Part shown: in pieces, positions 32,586-44,288 of the stretch
Numbering within the stretch: position 1 is the first letter of the stretch
Layout: each line of letters begins with the position of its first letter
Translations under genes and position numbers: made by a program
NCBI GenBank assembly: GCA_001599595.1
Contig: BCHH01000001.1
Location: forward strand, 3,558,858 to 3,622,857
DNA: 64,000 nt
Source: Beverwykella pulmonaria
Taxonomy: Eukaryota > Ascomycota > Dothideomycetes > Pleosporales > Melanommataceae
Direction of reading: 5' to 3'
The notes under the pieces: generated by a model
Seen by the model: the letters and a program-made list of their open reading frames with translations, nothing else
Database searches by the model: none
Told to the model about the DNA's origin: nothing

Positions 32586-34115
32586 ATGTTCACGTCCAAA
32601 CCTCCCAAGATACGCACGCGGACCGTGGCTGTCGCTGTCAAGAAGCCCGCGCCAGGCACCATCGCGGCGAACCCCTCGTCCACCACGTCCAGCAACGGGA
32701 TGCGAAAGCCCAGCGCCGCCGCAGCACCGAAGAGCCGGTACAGCTTGACGCCCTCCAACAGGGTGCGGACGGCTCCAGCGCAGACGCGGGAGCCTGCGCG
32801 CCAGTCGCTATCGGTGTCGGGCGTCCACCAGCGCAAACGCAAAGTCACGCCGAGCACCCCGCAGTGGGCGAGCAGCAGCGACGAGTCGAGCGACGACGAG
32901 GATGCCGGTACGCGGAAGCGCCAGAAGACGAGCAGCAGCATCGAGCCCATGAACCTGAACCGCTGTCTGGAGCCTGATCTACAGCGGCGCATTCGCATAC
33001 CGGAGCCGGACCCGAGGAGGCAAGAGAATGGGAACGGGGAGAAGAAGACGAAACGGGAGGGCAAGCTTGTGCATGGGGTTGCCATGTGTCGAGGGGAATG
33101 GGCCAAGGACTTCAAGCCAGCCTTTCCAGGAGGCGGCGAGAATCTCGTTGTCGAGCTGCAGTACCCCAGCAATTCGCGACCAGAACGGTTCGAGACGGTT
33201 GTGCCGCACGACAGCTCCAACTTCAACCCACTCGACGACATCTACTTCAGCATGGAGGAGATCATACAACACTACCTCCCCAGCGACCTCTCCGCCTCGC
33301 TCTCCTCCGAAACCGACGGGCCCGTCCGCCTCCTCAAGCGCGCCGTGCACAAGAACTCCCCGCAGGACTTCCAAGCCGCGCTCAGCGACTTCAACAATCT
33401 CATACGGAAGAAGATAGAAGACAAGACGATTGCTAAGGTCCTGGACGCCATCCACGCCATCCCTCTCAGTCTCACGAAGCGCATCCTCGCGCAAGTCTAC
33501 CAGCGCACCGTATCGCCCTACGCACACCTCCTGCGCAAAGTAAAGGGCAAAGAGACTACCTACGGCGAACTCCTCCCGTCCTTTGCACACACCATCTTCC
33601 AACAAACCTCTCTCAACTCCACATCCGTCTTCGTCGACCTCGGCTCTGGTGTCGGCAACGTAGTCCTGCAATCCGCGCTCCAAACTGGCGCCGAGAGCTG
33701 GGGCATTGAGATTATGGACAACCCCGCCAAATACGCCACCCTGCAAGCCAGCGAACTGCGCGCCCGCTCCAAGCTTTGGAACATCTCCCTCGGCCCCACC
33801 CACCTCCACCATGGCGATTTCCTCGAGTCCGCGGCGATTGACAACGTCCTCCGCCGCGCCGACGTTGTGCTTTGCAACAACAAAGTGTTCCCGCAGCAGC
33901 TGAATGGCGCGCTGCTGGACAAGTTCTTGGATTTGAAGATGGGATGCAAGGTTGTTAGTTTGGCGAGTTTTGTGGATGGAGGCGCGAAACAGGGCGTTCG
34001 GAACGAGCAGAGTATTGCGAATCTTTTCGAGGAGGAGAGGTTTGATTCGGGCACGTACAGTGTCAGCTGGGCCGGGGAGAGCGTTGAGTATTTTATCGCT
34101 ACTAAGGTGAGGTAA
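32586..34115 (+). CDS. DOT1: DOT1 histone H3-K79 methyltransferase
   Basis: 509 residues, intronless. A nuclear SAM-dependent, non-SET lysine methyltransferase acting on the nucleosome core; its role in telomeric silencing and checkpoint signalling is known from yeast. The N-terminal 160 residues are basic and disordered (AVAVKKPAPG, KRKRQK-like stretches), suited to nucleosome/DNA contact. The catalytic domain spans about 200-505: YGELLPSFAH (326-335) is the D1 loop region, DLGSGVGNVV (351-360) is motif I for SAM, GIEIMDNP (373-380) is motif post-I, GDF (410-412) is motif II, and VVLCNNKVF (427-435) is motif IV with the substrate-channel Asn residues. All expected catalytic motifs are present. 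Confidence 0.95.
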   Translation: MFTSKPPKIRTRTVAVAVKKPAPGTIAANPSSTTSSNGMRKPSAAAAPKSRYSLTPSNRVRTAPAQTREPARQSLSVSGVHQRKRKVTPSTPQWASSSDESSDDEDAGTRKRQKTSSSIEPMNLNRCLEPDLQRRIRIPEPDPRRQENGNGEKKTKREGKLVHGVAMCRGEWAKDFKPAFPGGGENLVVELQYPSNSRPERFETVVPHDSSNFNPLDDIYFSMEEIIQHYLPSDLSASLSSETDGPVRLLKRAVHKNSPQDFQAALSDFNNLIRKKIEDKTIAKVLDAIHAIPLSLTKRILAQVYQRTVSPYAHLLRKVKGKETTYGELLPSFAHTIFQQTSLNSTSVFVDLGSGVGNVVLQSALQTGAESWGIEIMDNPAKYATLQASELRARSKLWNISLGPTHLHHGDFLESAAIDNVLRRADVVLCNNKVFPQQLNGALLDKFLDLKMGCKVVSLASFVDGGAKQGVRNEQSIANLFEEERFDSGTYSVSWAGESVEYFIATKVR

Positions 34116-35426
34116 GGAGGCTGGGATGTAGAGGTGGAACTGACTAGATCATTCCTTTTCACCCTGGGTACCCTCAACGGTGCCTGGGGTGGCTGCTGTG
34201 TTATTATTTCTTTTGCTTCGGCGTCATTAGGTTGGTTTGGCTGAGGTCGGGCTGAAGTTTGGGTTGCCGGTATATCCTGGAATAAAATTTGGTGCACGGA
34301 TTGGGTTTGTCCAGTTTTCGTTTCAGTTTTCTCAGTTCCTGAGTGCTTAGCCTAGAGATTGGTTTTGGATGGCAAGCACTCTGGATGGATGGACAGATGG
34401 ATACCCTCGTTTTGGACCGCGAATTCGACCAACAAGAAAGGTCGCGCACATGTGTACTATAGATAGATATCAATACACAGTGATAGATATCAATGCCTAG
34501 AGACATTTTCTTCTCTCCTCCTCTTCTTCTTCCATGTAGTTTGACAGACTGATTTGCTAGTACCGATAGTGGGAAACCAACCTCATATCATAAATAAGAT
34601 TGCTACCAGACAGTGGATACTATTTCATATAGAATGCTGTTTCTTATCGGAAGGAAGAGGGGTATGATGATAGTATGACGTTTTCCAGACCCCTTTTCAA
34701 CTTTTATGTCGTGGGCCTTGGAGGTGTGATATATACTGGGTGCTTGCAATAAGAGCATGGTATAACAGCATTTTGGGCCGCTCAACGAATTTTGCCGGCA
34801 GACATCGTACCTGCGTCATTCACAAACTAAACTTCAGAAATTAACAACATGTGGGATTTATTTTGTCATGGGGGAATATCATTGCATTCTTAGTTTAGTT
34901 CCATCACGATGATAATCGTACAGTGTGATTACCACGCTCCAGCCCAATCTAGACACTAGGTTTCGTCATTCCATCCCATTCAAATAGATTCCATCCATCC
35001 ATCCATCCATTCGCAATCGTAATTATGTGGATCGTCCCAAGCCTGTAATCCCAAAAAGGATGGTCATGAACCAAAGGCTCCGTATATGCATGCATTCCGC
35101 GTTGAACAAAAAATCAGAAACCCGCCCCAAATATGCAAACGCTAAATCGTGATATAAGGACAGTGAGTTGTGGGACCTCTATGTGGAGTCCCGAAGGTTG
35201 TTATCATGTACAGAAATGTCGTTAGGTTGAGGGAGAGACCGGAGGAAGCGCGGTGTAGCGTATTTGGTGAGGTGCGTGGTCCGGGTTTCTGTAGTGTTGG
35301 TGTGTGTGGTGTGGGGGTTAGATGAGAGTCGTTTCGTGTCATTAAACTTTTGCAGTCTTCCAATCCAGTTCCTCGCGCCCATTACTTTCCTTTTCTAACA
35401 ACCTGCCCTCTTCCCAATTTCCCCTA
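34116..35426. other. Intergenic, about 1.3 kb, no gene seen
   Basis: 3' regions of two convergent genes. A short (CCAT)n run lies at about 34991-35010. Several short frames, none protein-like. Confidence 0.5.
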
Positions 35427-36455
35427 TCATACAAACAAGGCAAACGCACCCCCTACAACGCCGCCCACGACCGCCATCTCCATCGCAATGTTCTTCCTCG
35501 CAGACCCAGTTTGAAGCCCTGGCTTCGCGGTAGTCTTCGTAGCCGGCACCTGTCCATTCGACGCCGTTGCCGGTGCAGGGTCCACGTAAGTATAACTCGT
35601 GATAACCATCGGCTTCCCGTCTGGTCCCGTTGTCGTGACTAGCAAGATCGATGACACACGGCCCCCATCAGGCGTATACGTCGTCAGGAATGTGGAGCCT
35701 TGGTCATTCGTCTCGGTGAGGACTTGACCTGCTGTCGGAGCAAAGTTGACAGCAGATGTGGTGACGAAGGCTGAGCCCGCAGAATCTGTCGCCGTGAAGA
35801 TGACGACAGGCTTGGTTTCCTGCGTTACCACGGTCGAGCCTTGGGCATTGGTCTGAGTCACGTCCACAGGGACAAAGGCGGTGGCTTTGCTGAGGATGGC
35901 GCTTGAGACCACTGTTGTCTTACCGTCTGAGTTGGTCGTGGTAATTTTCACGGGAATGATAACGGGGGTTTCTGTGGGTTTACTGCTGGAAGGAGCTTGA
36001 GAGGACGGTGCTTGCGAAGACGGTGCTTGCGAAGATGGTGCTTGCGAAGGCGGTGCTTGCGAGGACGGTGCTTGCGAGGACGGTACTTGCGAGGACGCCG
36101 GCGGGGTGCTGGAGGCTACCGTCCCGTTTGTAGATGCAGGTTGCTGCCTCTTCTTCAGATCCTGGACCGCGGCCACAATGAGCTTTGTGGCCAGCGGCGG
36201 GTTATCGTGATGCACATGCTCCACACCATGGCGGTCCGACTCGAAGACGCCGTCCTTGTACTTCGTAAGGCTGTTAAGGGCGACATGCAGCGATTCTTCG
36301 GGGAGAGCGTTCAGCAGGTCCTGGAACGCTTCGTTGGCGTTGCTGTAGATTTGGTTGGAGTTGAGCTCATGGGTTGGCGAGGCGGGCTCATCGCAGAGGA
36401 CGCTGCCTATCAGAGGGAGTGCCAGCAGGGCGATGCTGCAGAGGGAGGACCGCAT
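35427..36455 (-). CDS. Secreted Ser/Thr-rich GPI-anchored cell-wall protein with tandem repeats
   Basis: 342 residues. The signal peptide is 1-21 (MRSSLCSIALLALPLIGSVL, then C). A likely Kex2 site KKR at 101-103 would release the mature chain. Residues 121-157 are seven tandem PSSQA-type pentapeptides encoded by a 15-bp DNA repeat. After that about five diverged repeats of the form T-x-N/D-x-x-G-S/K-T-x-V-T-T run to about 290 (for example TNAQGSTVVT, TNDQGSTFLT). The C-terminus is a hydrophobic GPI-transfer signal (MAVVGGVVGGAFALFV) after a small-residue omega region. A surface protein, probably heavily O-mannosylated, acting in wall structure or adhesion (inferred from composition). The repeat tract is likely length-variable between strains. 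Confidence 0.85.
   Translation of the reverse strand: MRSSLCSIALLALPLIGSVLCDEPASPTHELNSNQIYSNANEAFQDLLNALPEESLHVALNSLTKYKDGVFESDRHGVEHVHHDNPPLATKLIVAAVQDLKKRQQPASTNGTVASSTPPASSQVPSSQAPSSQAPPSQAPSSQAPSSQAPSSQAPSSSKPTETPVIIPVKITTTNSDGKTTVVSSAILSKATAFVPVDVTQTNAQGSTVVTQETKPVVIFTATDSAGSAFVTTSAVNFAPTAGQVLTETNDQGSTFLTTYTPDGGRVSSILLVTTTGPDGKPMVITSYTYVDPAPATASNGQVPATKTTAKPGLQTGSARKNIAMEMAVVGGVVGGAFALFV
35985..36095. repeat. 15-bp minisatellite inside the wall-protein gene
   Basis: About seven copies of a 15-bp unit (plus-strand form GACGGTGCTTGCGAG with small changes) encoding PSSQA; in frame, so copy-number changes keep the protein open. Confidence 0.85.
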
Positions 36456-38941
36456 CGTGAGGTTGAGGGACGGGTACGAGGTGTGGGCAGATGGGCTGAG
36501 AATGAGGATGGGTGGGACAAGAAGGTACTGAACTGCGTGAATAGTATTAGCAAGAGCTCATATCTGCGGTCGGGCTCTCGGCTGAGGACGCCAACCCCGA
36601 ATCGGCCAGCCAAAGGCTTTTTCGCGATTGAGGTTGGAGCGGAGTAGGGCCTGCTTACACGAAATTTGCTAGGTGCAGTCGAGCTCGGTGGCTGGTAACG
36701 AAGCTGTTGCGCCACAAATCGCGTAGTCGCTCTTTTCGATAACGAATGGCTGCTCTTCCGTACACTCCAATGCAATTCTTATTCTTCTTCCTCACTCTTT
36801 TTCTTCCGGTCAACAGAAACGAACGAGCGAATGTGTCGGGTCAGCGAGCGTGTCGTGTCGGTGATATTTCTGGGAGGAGCAAATGGTGGCGAGCCCGGCC
36901 CCCTCAACCTAAAAGGCCAGACGCAAAACCAAGCTTCTGATAGTCGCAGGCAGAACACGAGCGCCATTCACTAGTTGCTGCAAAACAGGAATCCCAAACC
37001 CTCATCCGCTCCCGCAGCCTCCGACAAACTCCACCCTCTTGCAGGAATTTGCCGGACGATGCCTTCTTGCTATAGGCTGAAGTGCGTTTGGAGCATTTCA
37101 CAGCTTGTCGTGCCGCTATGCTTTCCTGCATTGCACATCTGAAACTTGATCGCTTCTGCCAGAAAGAGGGCAGAATCGCTGCTCTGCGCCCTATATGCCG
37201 CATCCCTGCCGCAAAGCTTGTGCTTCAACCGAGCACTCTGCAGGCCAGAGCCAACCCCTGCGCGTAACGTCATCGCAGGCGCAGTCTAGATCAGAATGCC
37301 CTCGCGTCCTGAGAGCAAGTCATCAGCAGAGTCCAAGCACCGTGTGCAGCGAGCGGTGTTTGAAGGGGCAGGCAGTCGCTTTTTGCTGATTCGTGCTTTA
37401 GAAAAAAAAAGGTTGTTGAAACTCATCGCTATTCTGAGACACACAGACAAGTCAGCTTTTTCATCCCCCCCCCCCTTCCTAACCTTCAGCATTTATCCCC
37501 ATTCATACTCTCCCAAGTCCTTCACATACTACATACTACTTCTCCTCCAGTTTCTCCATCACAGGCATCACCAGTCCACACCCCGCCTGCTAATTCCTCA
37601 ACACATCCACAGCACGCTCACTCACCACCGCTCTATACATAGAAAACCTTGCATCCCGCAAGCGGCACAACCTCGACTCCACTCAGCGCATCGCGCCCGC
37701 GCCAAGCCTGCCGGTCAGTCGCCACTAAATATCAAGAGGCGAGAAACGTAGTGCCCCAGCTACCTGGTAAGAATTCGTATTCGTCGGTATTTGTGTATCG
37801 ATAAGGTGACCGACCACGTTGTGTCTCAGAGAGGCACAACAGGTGACTGCTCCTCCACAACCATAGTAGATTTCAGCAGGCCACTATCAATTGCTTGGAA
37901 CTATTGCTCGAATCTTTCCATCAATCATCAATACATAGTGGTTCCACCATTCGATCGTACATGCAATCTACTATCATTACTGACACAGCTACCCCTTCTG
38001 GTGAAAAGACGCTGCACAGCCAGGCCCAGGAACATCAAAAGACTCAACCCAACATTGGAATCCTGCAAGGTCCTTTTCTAGTAAAGACTGCTGCTTAAAG
38101 CAATATTCCTGCGTGCTGTGAGCTGGCCTGCGAATGCCCATGTCATGCTTGGAGTTTGCTTCGGCTCATTGGATTGATTCCTTGCCACTACCAGGGCTTG
38201 CGTTTGCATAACCTTACCCCTCTGCTCATGCGAACACCCGCGGACATTGTACTAGTTGTCTAGAATTCTCCTTCAGCTGAAGTGGATATCGCCATCAACA
38301 CATGTCCTGCAGCTATTCGCACCGCTTCCGGGTAACTCCACCCACTATATCAAGACTCGGGAATAAGAAGCGAAAATATTGAAACCACCCTCGTTCGTCC
38401 ACACTTCTGCCACGCCACTTCCATTCTTCCGCTATCGGGACTTTCTCTTCCCTCAGCCTCACCATCCACGCTTGCTTGCAGCACAGAAAAAAATATGTAT
38501 CCAGAAAAACTAATGAAAAAACATTACTCTATCAGTATCTGTACCCAAATGCTGCCGTGAATGGCTGTTACCTCATGCCATCTTAGCTCATCTCATCTCC
38601 AACATGACCTCCGCACCCGCTCTCGCTCTATGCAAAAATCCTCCCACCGCGATATATATTTTTGATATCCCTCCCCACTGGTCCTCGGCCTTACACATCC
38701 AAGAAACTAGCTCAAGATCCCCCATCTTCCACGGTCAAGATCTCGTACGTGCCAACTGACACTCGAAATCTACCTGATAACGTGGCAATGTTCGGCCCAA
38801 CTTGTACCCGCCCGGCCCTACCTTCCGAGCATCGATACTCATTCAATGCTGGGGCCCCAAAATCTTCAATGCCGCGACGCTGGGTTGTTCTACCATGCTT
38901 TCCTAAGATACACCCAAAGAGAAGTATCCGAATACACATTC
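36456..38941. other. Long intergenic region, about 2.5 kb, no protein gene recognised
   Basis: Only scattered frames below 220 codons, mostly antisense or low-complexity, and a C11 homopolymer (37465-37475). The stretch 37490-37790 is pyrimidine-rich with spaced ACTACATAC elements and resembles a transcript leader, but no long ORF follows it. A non-coding RNA is possible. Confidence 0.4.
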
Positions 38942-41900
38942 TCACACAGACGGATTAGGAGGTTGCTTAGAATCCGGGGCATGTGGGGGAATAAGAGACT
39001 GATAATGAGGCTGAAGCTGGACTTGTGGCTCAACATGCGGATTCGGCGTGGGAGGAGTGACGTGAGAAGTGGGATTTGGACTCCTGAGAGCCTGCGTTGC
39101 AAGTGGATTTGGACTCCTGAGGGCCTGCGTTGAAAGTGGATTTGGACTCCTGGGGGCCTGCGTTGCAAATGGACTCGGACTCGTTCCGGTAGGAGTAACA
39201 TCGCTCGATCCTTCACTAGTCGCAGTTCTCGGGATATCCATCGACTTCCCCTGCCTAGCCGGTATATCACCAGGCCTGATCAGGCTCTGCGGCGCCGTCA
39301 ATTCGGAAGAGCTACCAGGAGGACTTTGCGCTCTGTGCTTCTTGTCTACACGCTCTTTGTGCTCATGTCGCTTCTCCCGAAACCACCCAAACGGGCTTTT
39401 CTTGTCGCCATATTCCTTGTTTTCTACCGGGATGTTATAAGGCATGGAAGTTTCCGAGCCTTGATGTGAATCGTGCTGGAGACTTTGGCGACCACCCCAT
39501 CCAGAACTGCCGAAGGAGCTCATGCTCTTGTCTGCACCGGGTACAGATCCATGGAGGTCCGTTTGACTCGCTGTAGGTGTGGCCTTGCTCTCGCTTCTCT
39601 TGTGGCTCTTCCAAAAACTTCGCTTCTCTTCCTTGGGTACTTCATCGGTCTGTTCGCTCTCAGAGTACTCTGTTGTAGTTGAGTGAGACCTGAAGGACGC
39701 AGATGGAGACATGCTAGGCTTCAAGGTAACCCCAGAATTCCGCGACGAAACTGTGTCGGTATTGTAGGTCCCCAATACCTCCTTTGAACCGGAAGGATGA
39801 TAATGAGGTAAGGCTGGATGAGGCAATGGAGAGGGAGGGTTGTCTTGCCCAGATGCTCCTGTTAGGGAGTGCATAGAACTGTGAGCGCTGGGTATCGCGC
39901 CGCTCGGTGCACGACTTTTTTTCTGTAGCTTGTTCGGCTTCCTGCCCCCCTGCTTGTCCTCACTTGAGGGTGACACCTTTGACAGAATTTGGGTAAAGGT
40001 TCGTACCGCTGGTGTTGGTTCCAAAGTCCGCCCGCCATCGATAGGCCCTTCCATGAACTCAGATGTTTCATGTGTCGGGGTGATATAAGGGCTGCGTCTT
40101 CCTGGTTGTAGTGCTGTTGGCGCAGCCAAAACTTGTGCTCCAATGTTTCCTGGTACAAGGGAGCGCGGAGGTGCAAAAGGATTCACCTCCTCACCTGGGG
40201 TAGGTGGGATGAGCGCAGGGGACGGAGCTGGGAAAGCTCCGGGCATTCCTTCAAAGGTTGGCGTTGTTACTGGTGGTGCAGTGAAAGCGTGAACGGGAAG
40301 AGCGGGTGCGACGAATTCGTGTTCTGGTACAACTTGTGCGGTTCTAGTAGGCATCATAGCAGTTGAAGCTACAGGGGGTATCGGTGCAGAATGTTCCGTC
40401 ACAGCTGGCTTGACTTCTTCAACCTTCTCCTCTGGGACAGATCTAACGACATCAATTATCTCAGATTGAATCGGTTTCTTTGCGAGCTCTACTGTTTGCG
40501 GCACGCTCTTAGAGATGGTCTCAGGCTTTGCCAGCTGTTGAGTCTTGGGGTCTTCCGCCGCTGGAGTTGGGGGATCTGAGCTCTTCTCCTTGTTGAAACG
40601 AGCTCCAGGAATGGCGGGTGATCTGTTGGATGGAACAGTGTTGCTTCGGTGAACTCCAGATCCAGGTGGTGTATTGAACGACGGAGTCGTAGGGCTCGGA
40701 ATAGCTGTAGAATGGCGCGATTGCCTCGAAGATGTAGAAACATTTCGACGTATAGCTCCATACTTACGCAAACTCTCAGCCCCAGCACTGGAAGCAGCTG
40801 AGGCAGACCGACCCAGGCCAGACTTGTTTCGGCCAGGGGTAGTAGGTGTTCGAGCCTGTGGGGTCGATGGCCCACTTTCCACGTGCTTGACAGTTCCCTC
40901 ATCGACTGCGGTCCCCTCCATACCGATTAAGAAGTGATCCTGGTTGTCGATTAGGAATATGAGAACATCTTGGCTCAATCGATAATCCTGTGGAGACATA
41001 TCGTGCTGCGGATGCGACAAGATTCCAGGCTGAAAGATGGCAGCGAGATTGGATGTGGTCATTTTGTTGACGTCAGATTTCGCAGCAAAGACTGCGAGTA
41101 GATCGAGGATATACAAGAGCAACTGACGATTCAGAGATGGCAGCTCTTTTATGCGATGCTGATATATGCGAACAGCAGAATCTGGGTCAAATCCTCCGAT
41201 GGATGGCGCTTGCCCTTCCAAGTGACCTACAGCCTCAGCCTGATGATTGCGTAGAGGCTGCCGAAACGGGTCATAGTGTTGCAGGGGGATGATGGGCTCC
41301 GGAAGCTGGTTGAAGTACCTCCGGAGTATGTTGGCAGCATCGTGAACTGTGTAGCCAGTCCAGTCAAGGCCTTTACCCCATCGTGGGGGAGTGTCAAAGG
41401 CTATTTTGAGCTCTTTTATTCTTTTTTCGGAGCCGGCTAGGCGGAATATACCCTCAACATCGGTCGCTGCAACAAAGGTTAGCCGTTGTTGTTAATCCAG
41501 CAATCCGATGACTCACCCTTTTCCTTCAGAAAGACACCACATTTGGCCACTACGATAGGAACGTATCCATATATGTAGCTTTCGCCGGTCTCGTTAAACA
41601 ATGATATCGCAACGTTGGCATATGGTATGCTAGTAATGAGGGGCACGCCGAAAATGCCGCGAACTTCAGGCTCTGTGTGCAAGCAGATGGTGTTAGCGAC
41701 TGTAGGTAACAATGGAAGCGGGGACACTGCAGGCACATGTACATGCGTATAAGGCTCAGCTCAGCCTTATCAGACACGCCGTTGGGCCTCGGAACGCCGC
41801 CACCGGTAGAGAATGGCCGAAACCATGCATACTAAAAATGATATACCTTTTTCATCTTCCTTCTTGCTGATAGCACCGCGCTTGCTGAACTGCTTCCACC

Positions 41901-42018
41901 ACGATGTTAGGTCGCGCTTTGCGGACGCGGGCTCAGATGCTGACGGGGGCGGGGCGGGCTGTGGCTCCCCAGCGCGCGGACGCGGTGAAGAAACGGGAGC
42001 ATGCGCGCCGTTGGGCAT
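38942..42018 (-). CDS. Rho GTPase-activating protein, Sac7/Bag7 type
   Basis: Three exons on the minus strand, 42018-41847, 41672-41517 and 41466-38942, give 950 residues (introns 174 and 50 nt). The N-terminal RhoGAP domain covers about 60-300. It opens GIFGVPLITSIPYANVAISL, then SYIYGYVPIVVAKCGVFLKE and GIFRLAGS with the catalytic arginine finger. LDWTGYTVHDAANILRRYFN and SNLAAIFQPGILSH follow as the helix F/G conserved parts. The order and length match yeast Sac7, which turns off Rho1 in cell-wall integrity and actin control. The remaining 650 residues are disordered and Pro/Ser/Thr-rich, with Lys-rich patches. A 30-bp tandem repeat near the C-terminus encodes ATQALRSPNPL-type units. The tail may be a phosphorylation platform (inferred). 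Promoter divergent with TIM9. Confidence 0.9.
39060..39170. repeat. 30-bp tandem repeat in RhoGAP tail
   Basis: Three to four copies of a unit reading GGACTCCTGAGGGCCTGCGT on the plus strand (with spacer), encoding ATQALRSPNP-like decapeptides in frame. Confidence 0.8.
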
Positions 42019-43055
42019 GGCGGGCGAGAAGAAAGAGCTTCCGAGCTCTTCGCGGGCAGTTTATCGCAGAATGTTCGCGGTCGTAGCGTGCCTCGGACGT
42101 GGTTGTGGTGGGTGTGCGCAGCGCTTGGGTGAGGGCAGGCAACAGTGATGGAGAGGTGTCGTGGCAAAGCGAACGCGGTCGTTGTCAGGCAGCGCGGTAG
42201 AGGGACTTCTGCGTTGTCGTGGGCGGTAGAGGGCGAAGACGGCGGGTGAGGAGCGTGGGCGCGTACTGTAGGTGTGAATGTACGGGTTTCGGAGCTGCGC
42301 TTGACACGATGGCGGCGGCCCTCGAGATACGGCAACGCGATTTAGCGGCGGGTGGGCTCAGGGCAATGCGGGCGGCGACGTCAAGCACGGCGAGAACCTG
42401 AGGGCCTGGATATGTGTGGCTCGACGAGGAGACACATGCAGGAAGCAGGCAGGAGGGTGCTGGTAAGGGCAATGATCGCGCCGGCGTGGGTGAGCACGCC
42501 AAGCAATCCTCTAGCCGAAGTTAGAATGCAAGTGTGGCGGACAATATCAAGGCAGAGCAGGTAATAACAAATGGAGAGCGCGAGTCAGGCTGCTTGACCT
42601 GTCATGAGGACAGAGAGCACGCAGTGGTGAGGGAGAAGTGTCGTCGGCGTCGATGGTACAATGCCAGCGAGGAGAAAGAAAGAGACATGAGAGCCCGTAG
42701 CAAGGGGGAAGCTGAGATGTTGATAGGACAAAAATAGATTTATTATTCACTGCGATACCACACTTAACTTGAAACGCAAAACCATAGAAAAAGGAAGTGT
42801 GGAAGTAGACAGCTCCCTAACTGCGAGCAGAGCTTGCTGTGGCGCACTGTGAAATACCAAATGGGCTAGCGCATTTTTGGGAAAGCTCGCAGCCAAAAAT
42901 TTAGGTCTGGGAACTGGGAAGCTCAGCATCGTGCAATTCATCCATTGTCTGCCCAACCTCCCATCGTTCTATCGTCGCCCAGCTGACTCGAAAATCACAT
43001 CGGAAACGCAGTCCCACCCACATCACCACCTCACCAGCACGCTCCCGCCGCCGCC
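42019..43055. promoter_or_regulatory. Divergent region RhoGAP / TIM9, about 1 kb
   Basis: GC-rich near the RhoGAP start, more AT-rich near TIM9. Overlapping frames up to 142 codons on both strands lack domains. A conventional divergent promoter region. Confidence 0.45.
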
Positions 43056-43455
43056 ATGGATGCGTATGCGAACCCACTTCTTCATCCGCCAGACCACTGC
43101 TAACAGCATGGCAGTCTCACTCCCACAGAGCAGCGCGAGCTGCAGAACCGCATGGAGAAGAAGCAGATGAAGGAATTTATGAATGTGAGAATCTCCAGAA
43201 AACTACAAGGCAAAGGGCAACCGGTTCGGATGACGACGGCGCTGACCGAAACGACACCAGATGTACTCCAACCTCGTTCAGCGATGTTTCGATGACTGCG
43301 TCAACGGCTTCGAGAGCAAGTCTCTCACGTCGCGGGAAGAGAGCTGCGTGATGCGATGCGTGGACAAGCACATGAAGGGATCGCAGCGACTGGGCGACAG
43401 GTTTCAGGAGCAGAACGCCGCGATGGCTCAGTCCGGGGGTCTTCCTGGACGGTAG
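43056..43455 (+). CDS. TIM9: Mitochondrial intermembrane-space chaperone Tim9
   Basis: Three exons: 43056-43063 (only 8 nt), 43115-43184 and 43261-43455, 90 residues. Tim9 forms a hexamer with Tim10 and escorts hydrophobic carrier and beta-barrel precursors across the intermembrane space. The twin CX3C motifs are CFDDC (35-39) and CVMRC (55-59), with the family's VQR before the first and KHMKGSQRL after the second. The first intron (43064-43114) starts GTATGC and has a CTGCTAAC branch site. Using its second AG (after ATGGCAG) gives [12 protein letters not shown], the expected N-terminus; reading through gives a stop. The second intron is 76 nt. A CHY zinc-finger gene related to the Tim-assembly factor Hot13 lies 9 kb downstream. 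Confidence 0.93.
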
Positions 43456-44288
43456 TGCAAGGTGGAAGCGAAGCTATTTCTCTCTTCCGAGCGCTTTGGA
43501 TGAATAATCCGCTGTACGAGTAACTACTGGGACATGGGATCAAGGGCGTATGGCAATTCCTCTTCACTACTACTTTCTTCTGTGACCACGACTTGCCACC
43601 CCTGCGGGATATGCTTTTCTCGCTCAAGGGAGGGGAGGGGGGCTACATGATTGCTTCGGATTCCTTTAACGTCTCGCCAGAATGGCTTGGTTGGGTGCCC
43701 GTCCCGCCCATGAGCTGAAAAAAACACCCACAAACTTCGGGAAAAATGGCTGCCCAGGGGTAGCAGAAACGATAGGACAGCGGCAAGCTGAAGACTTCCT
43801 TTTACCTCATCCAAAATGCACCTGGTCTAATGCATGATTTTATTCAAGCGCATACCTGGAGAATTCCAACGCAAAGTCCTTCTAGCCGATTCTAGAATAG
43901 GGTGTCGATTTTGGGAGTTCCATGTATCAACAACCTGCCCTACGACTTACATCATAGTTACGAAACATTCGCTAGGAGGCGATGGCACAGAGTCCAGAGG
44001 CGTCGTTTCTGATGTAGGGTGTGGCGCAGACGTGCGGTTCCAAACGAGGCTTTGCTTGGCCTTCGTAATGCCCAGACAAAGTCACCCGAACTTGCTTTCA
44101 GTCCTGCAAGAATGGTGTTTCCTCGTCAAACATTTCCTCATATAAAGCAACCTCACAATCGCCCTCAGCCGAATACCTCTGCATCAATCATATCCAGCTT
44201 TTAACAACCCTTGCATAACTCAGTACATCACTCTCCTCCTCAAAACCAAAACCAATCTCAATCTCAACCATAACAACCATAACAAACA
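43456..44288. other. Intergenic with promoter of the microprotein gene
   Basis: The left part is the TIM9 3' region. At about 44140 a TATAAA box precedes a long A/C-rich, G-poor leader ending in repeated CAACCATAACAA elements before the ATG at 44289, the layout of strongly expressed fungal genes. Confidence 0.5.

Noticed and set aside
32979..33812. 277-codon frame opposite DOT1
   Set aside because: A shadow frame on the reverse strand of a clear DOT1 gene.
36000..36647. 216-codon Arg/Leu/Cys-rich frame opposite the wall protein
   Set aside because: It arises from reading the complement of the PSSQA minisatellite.
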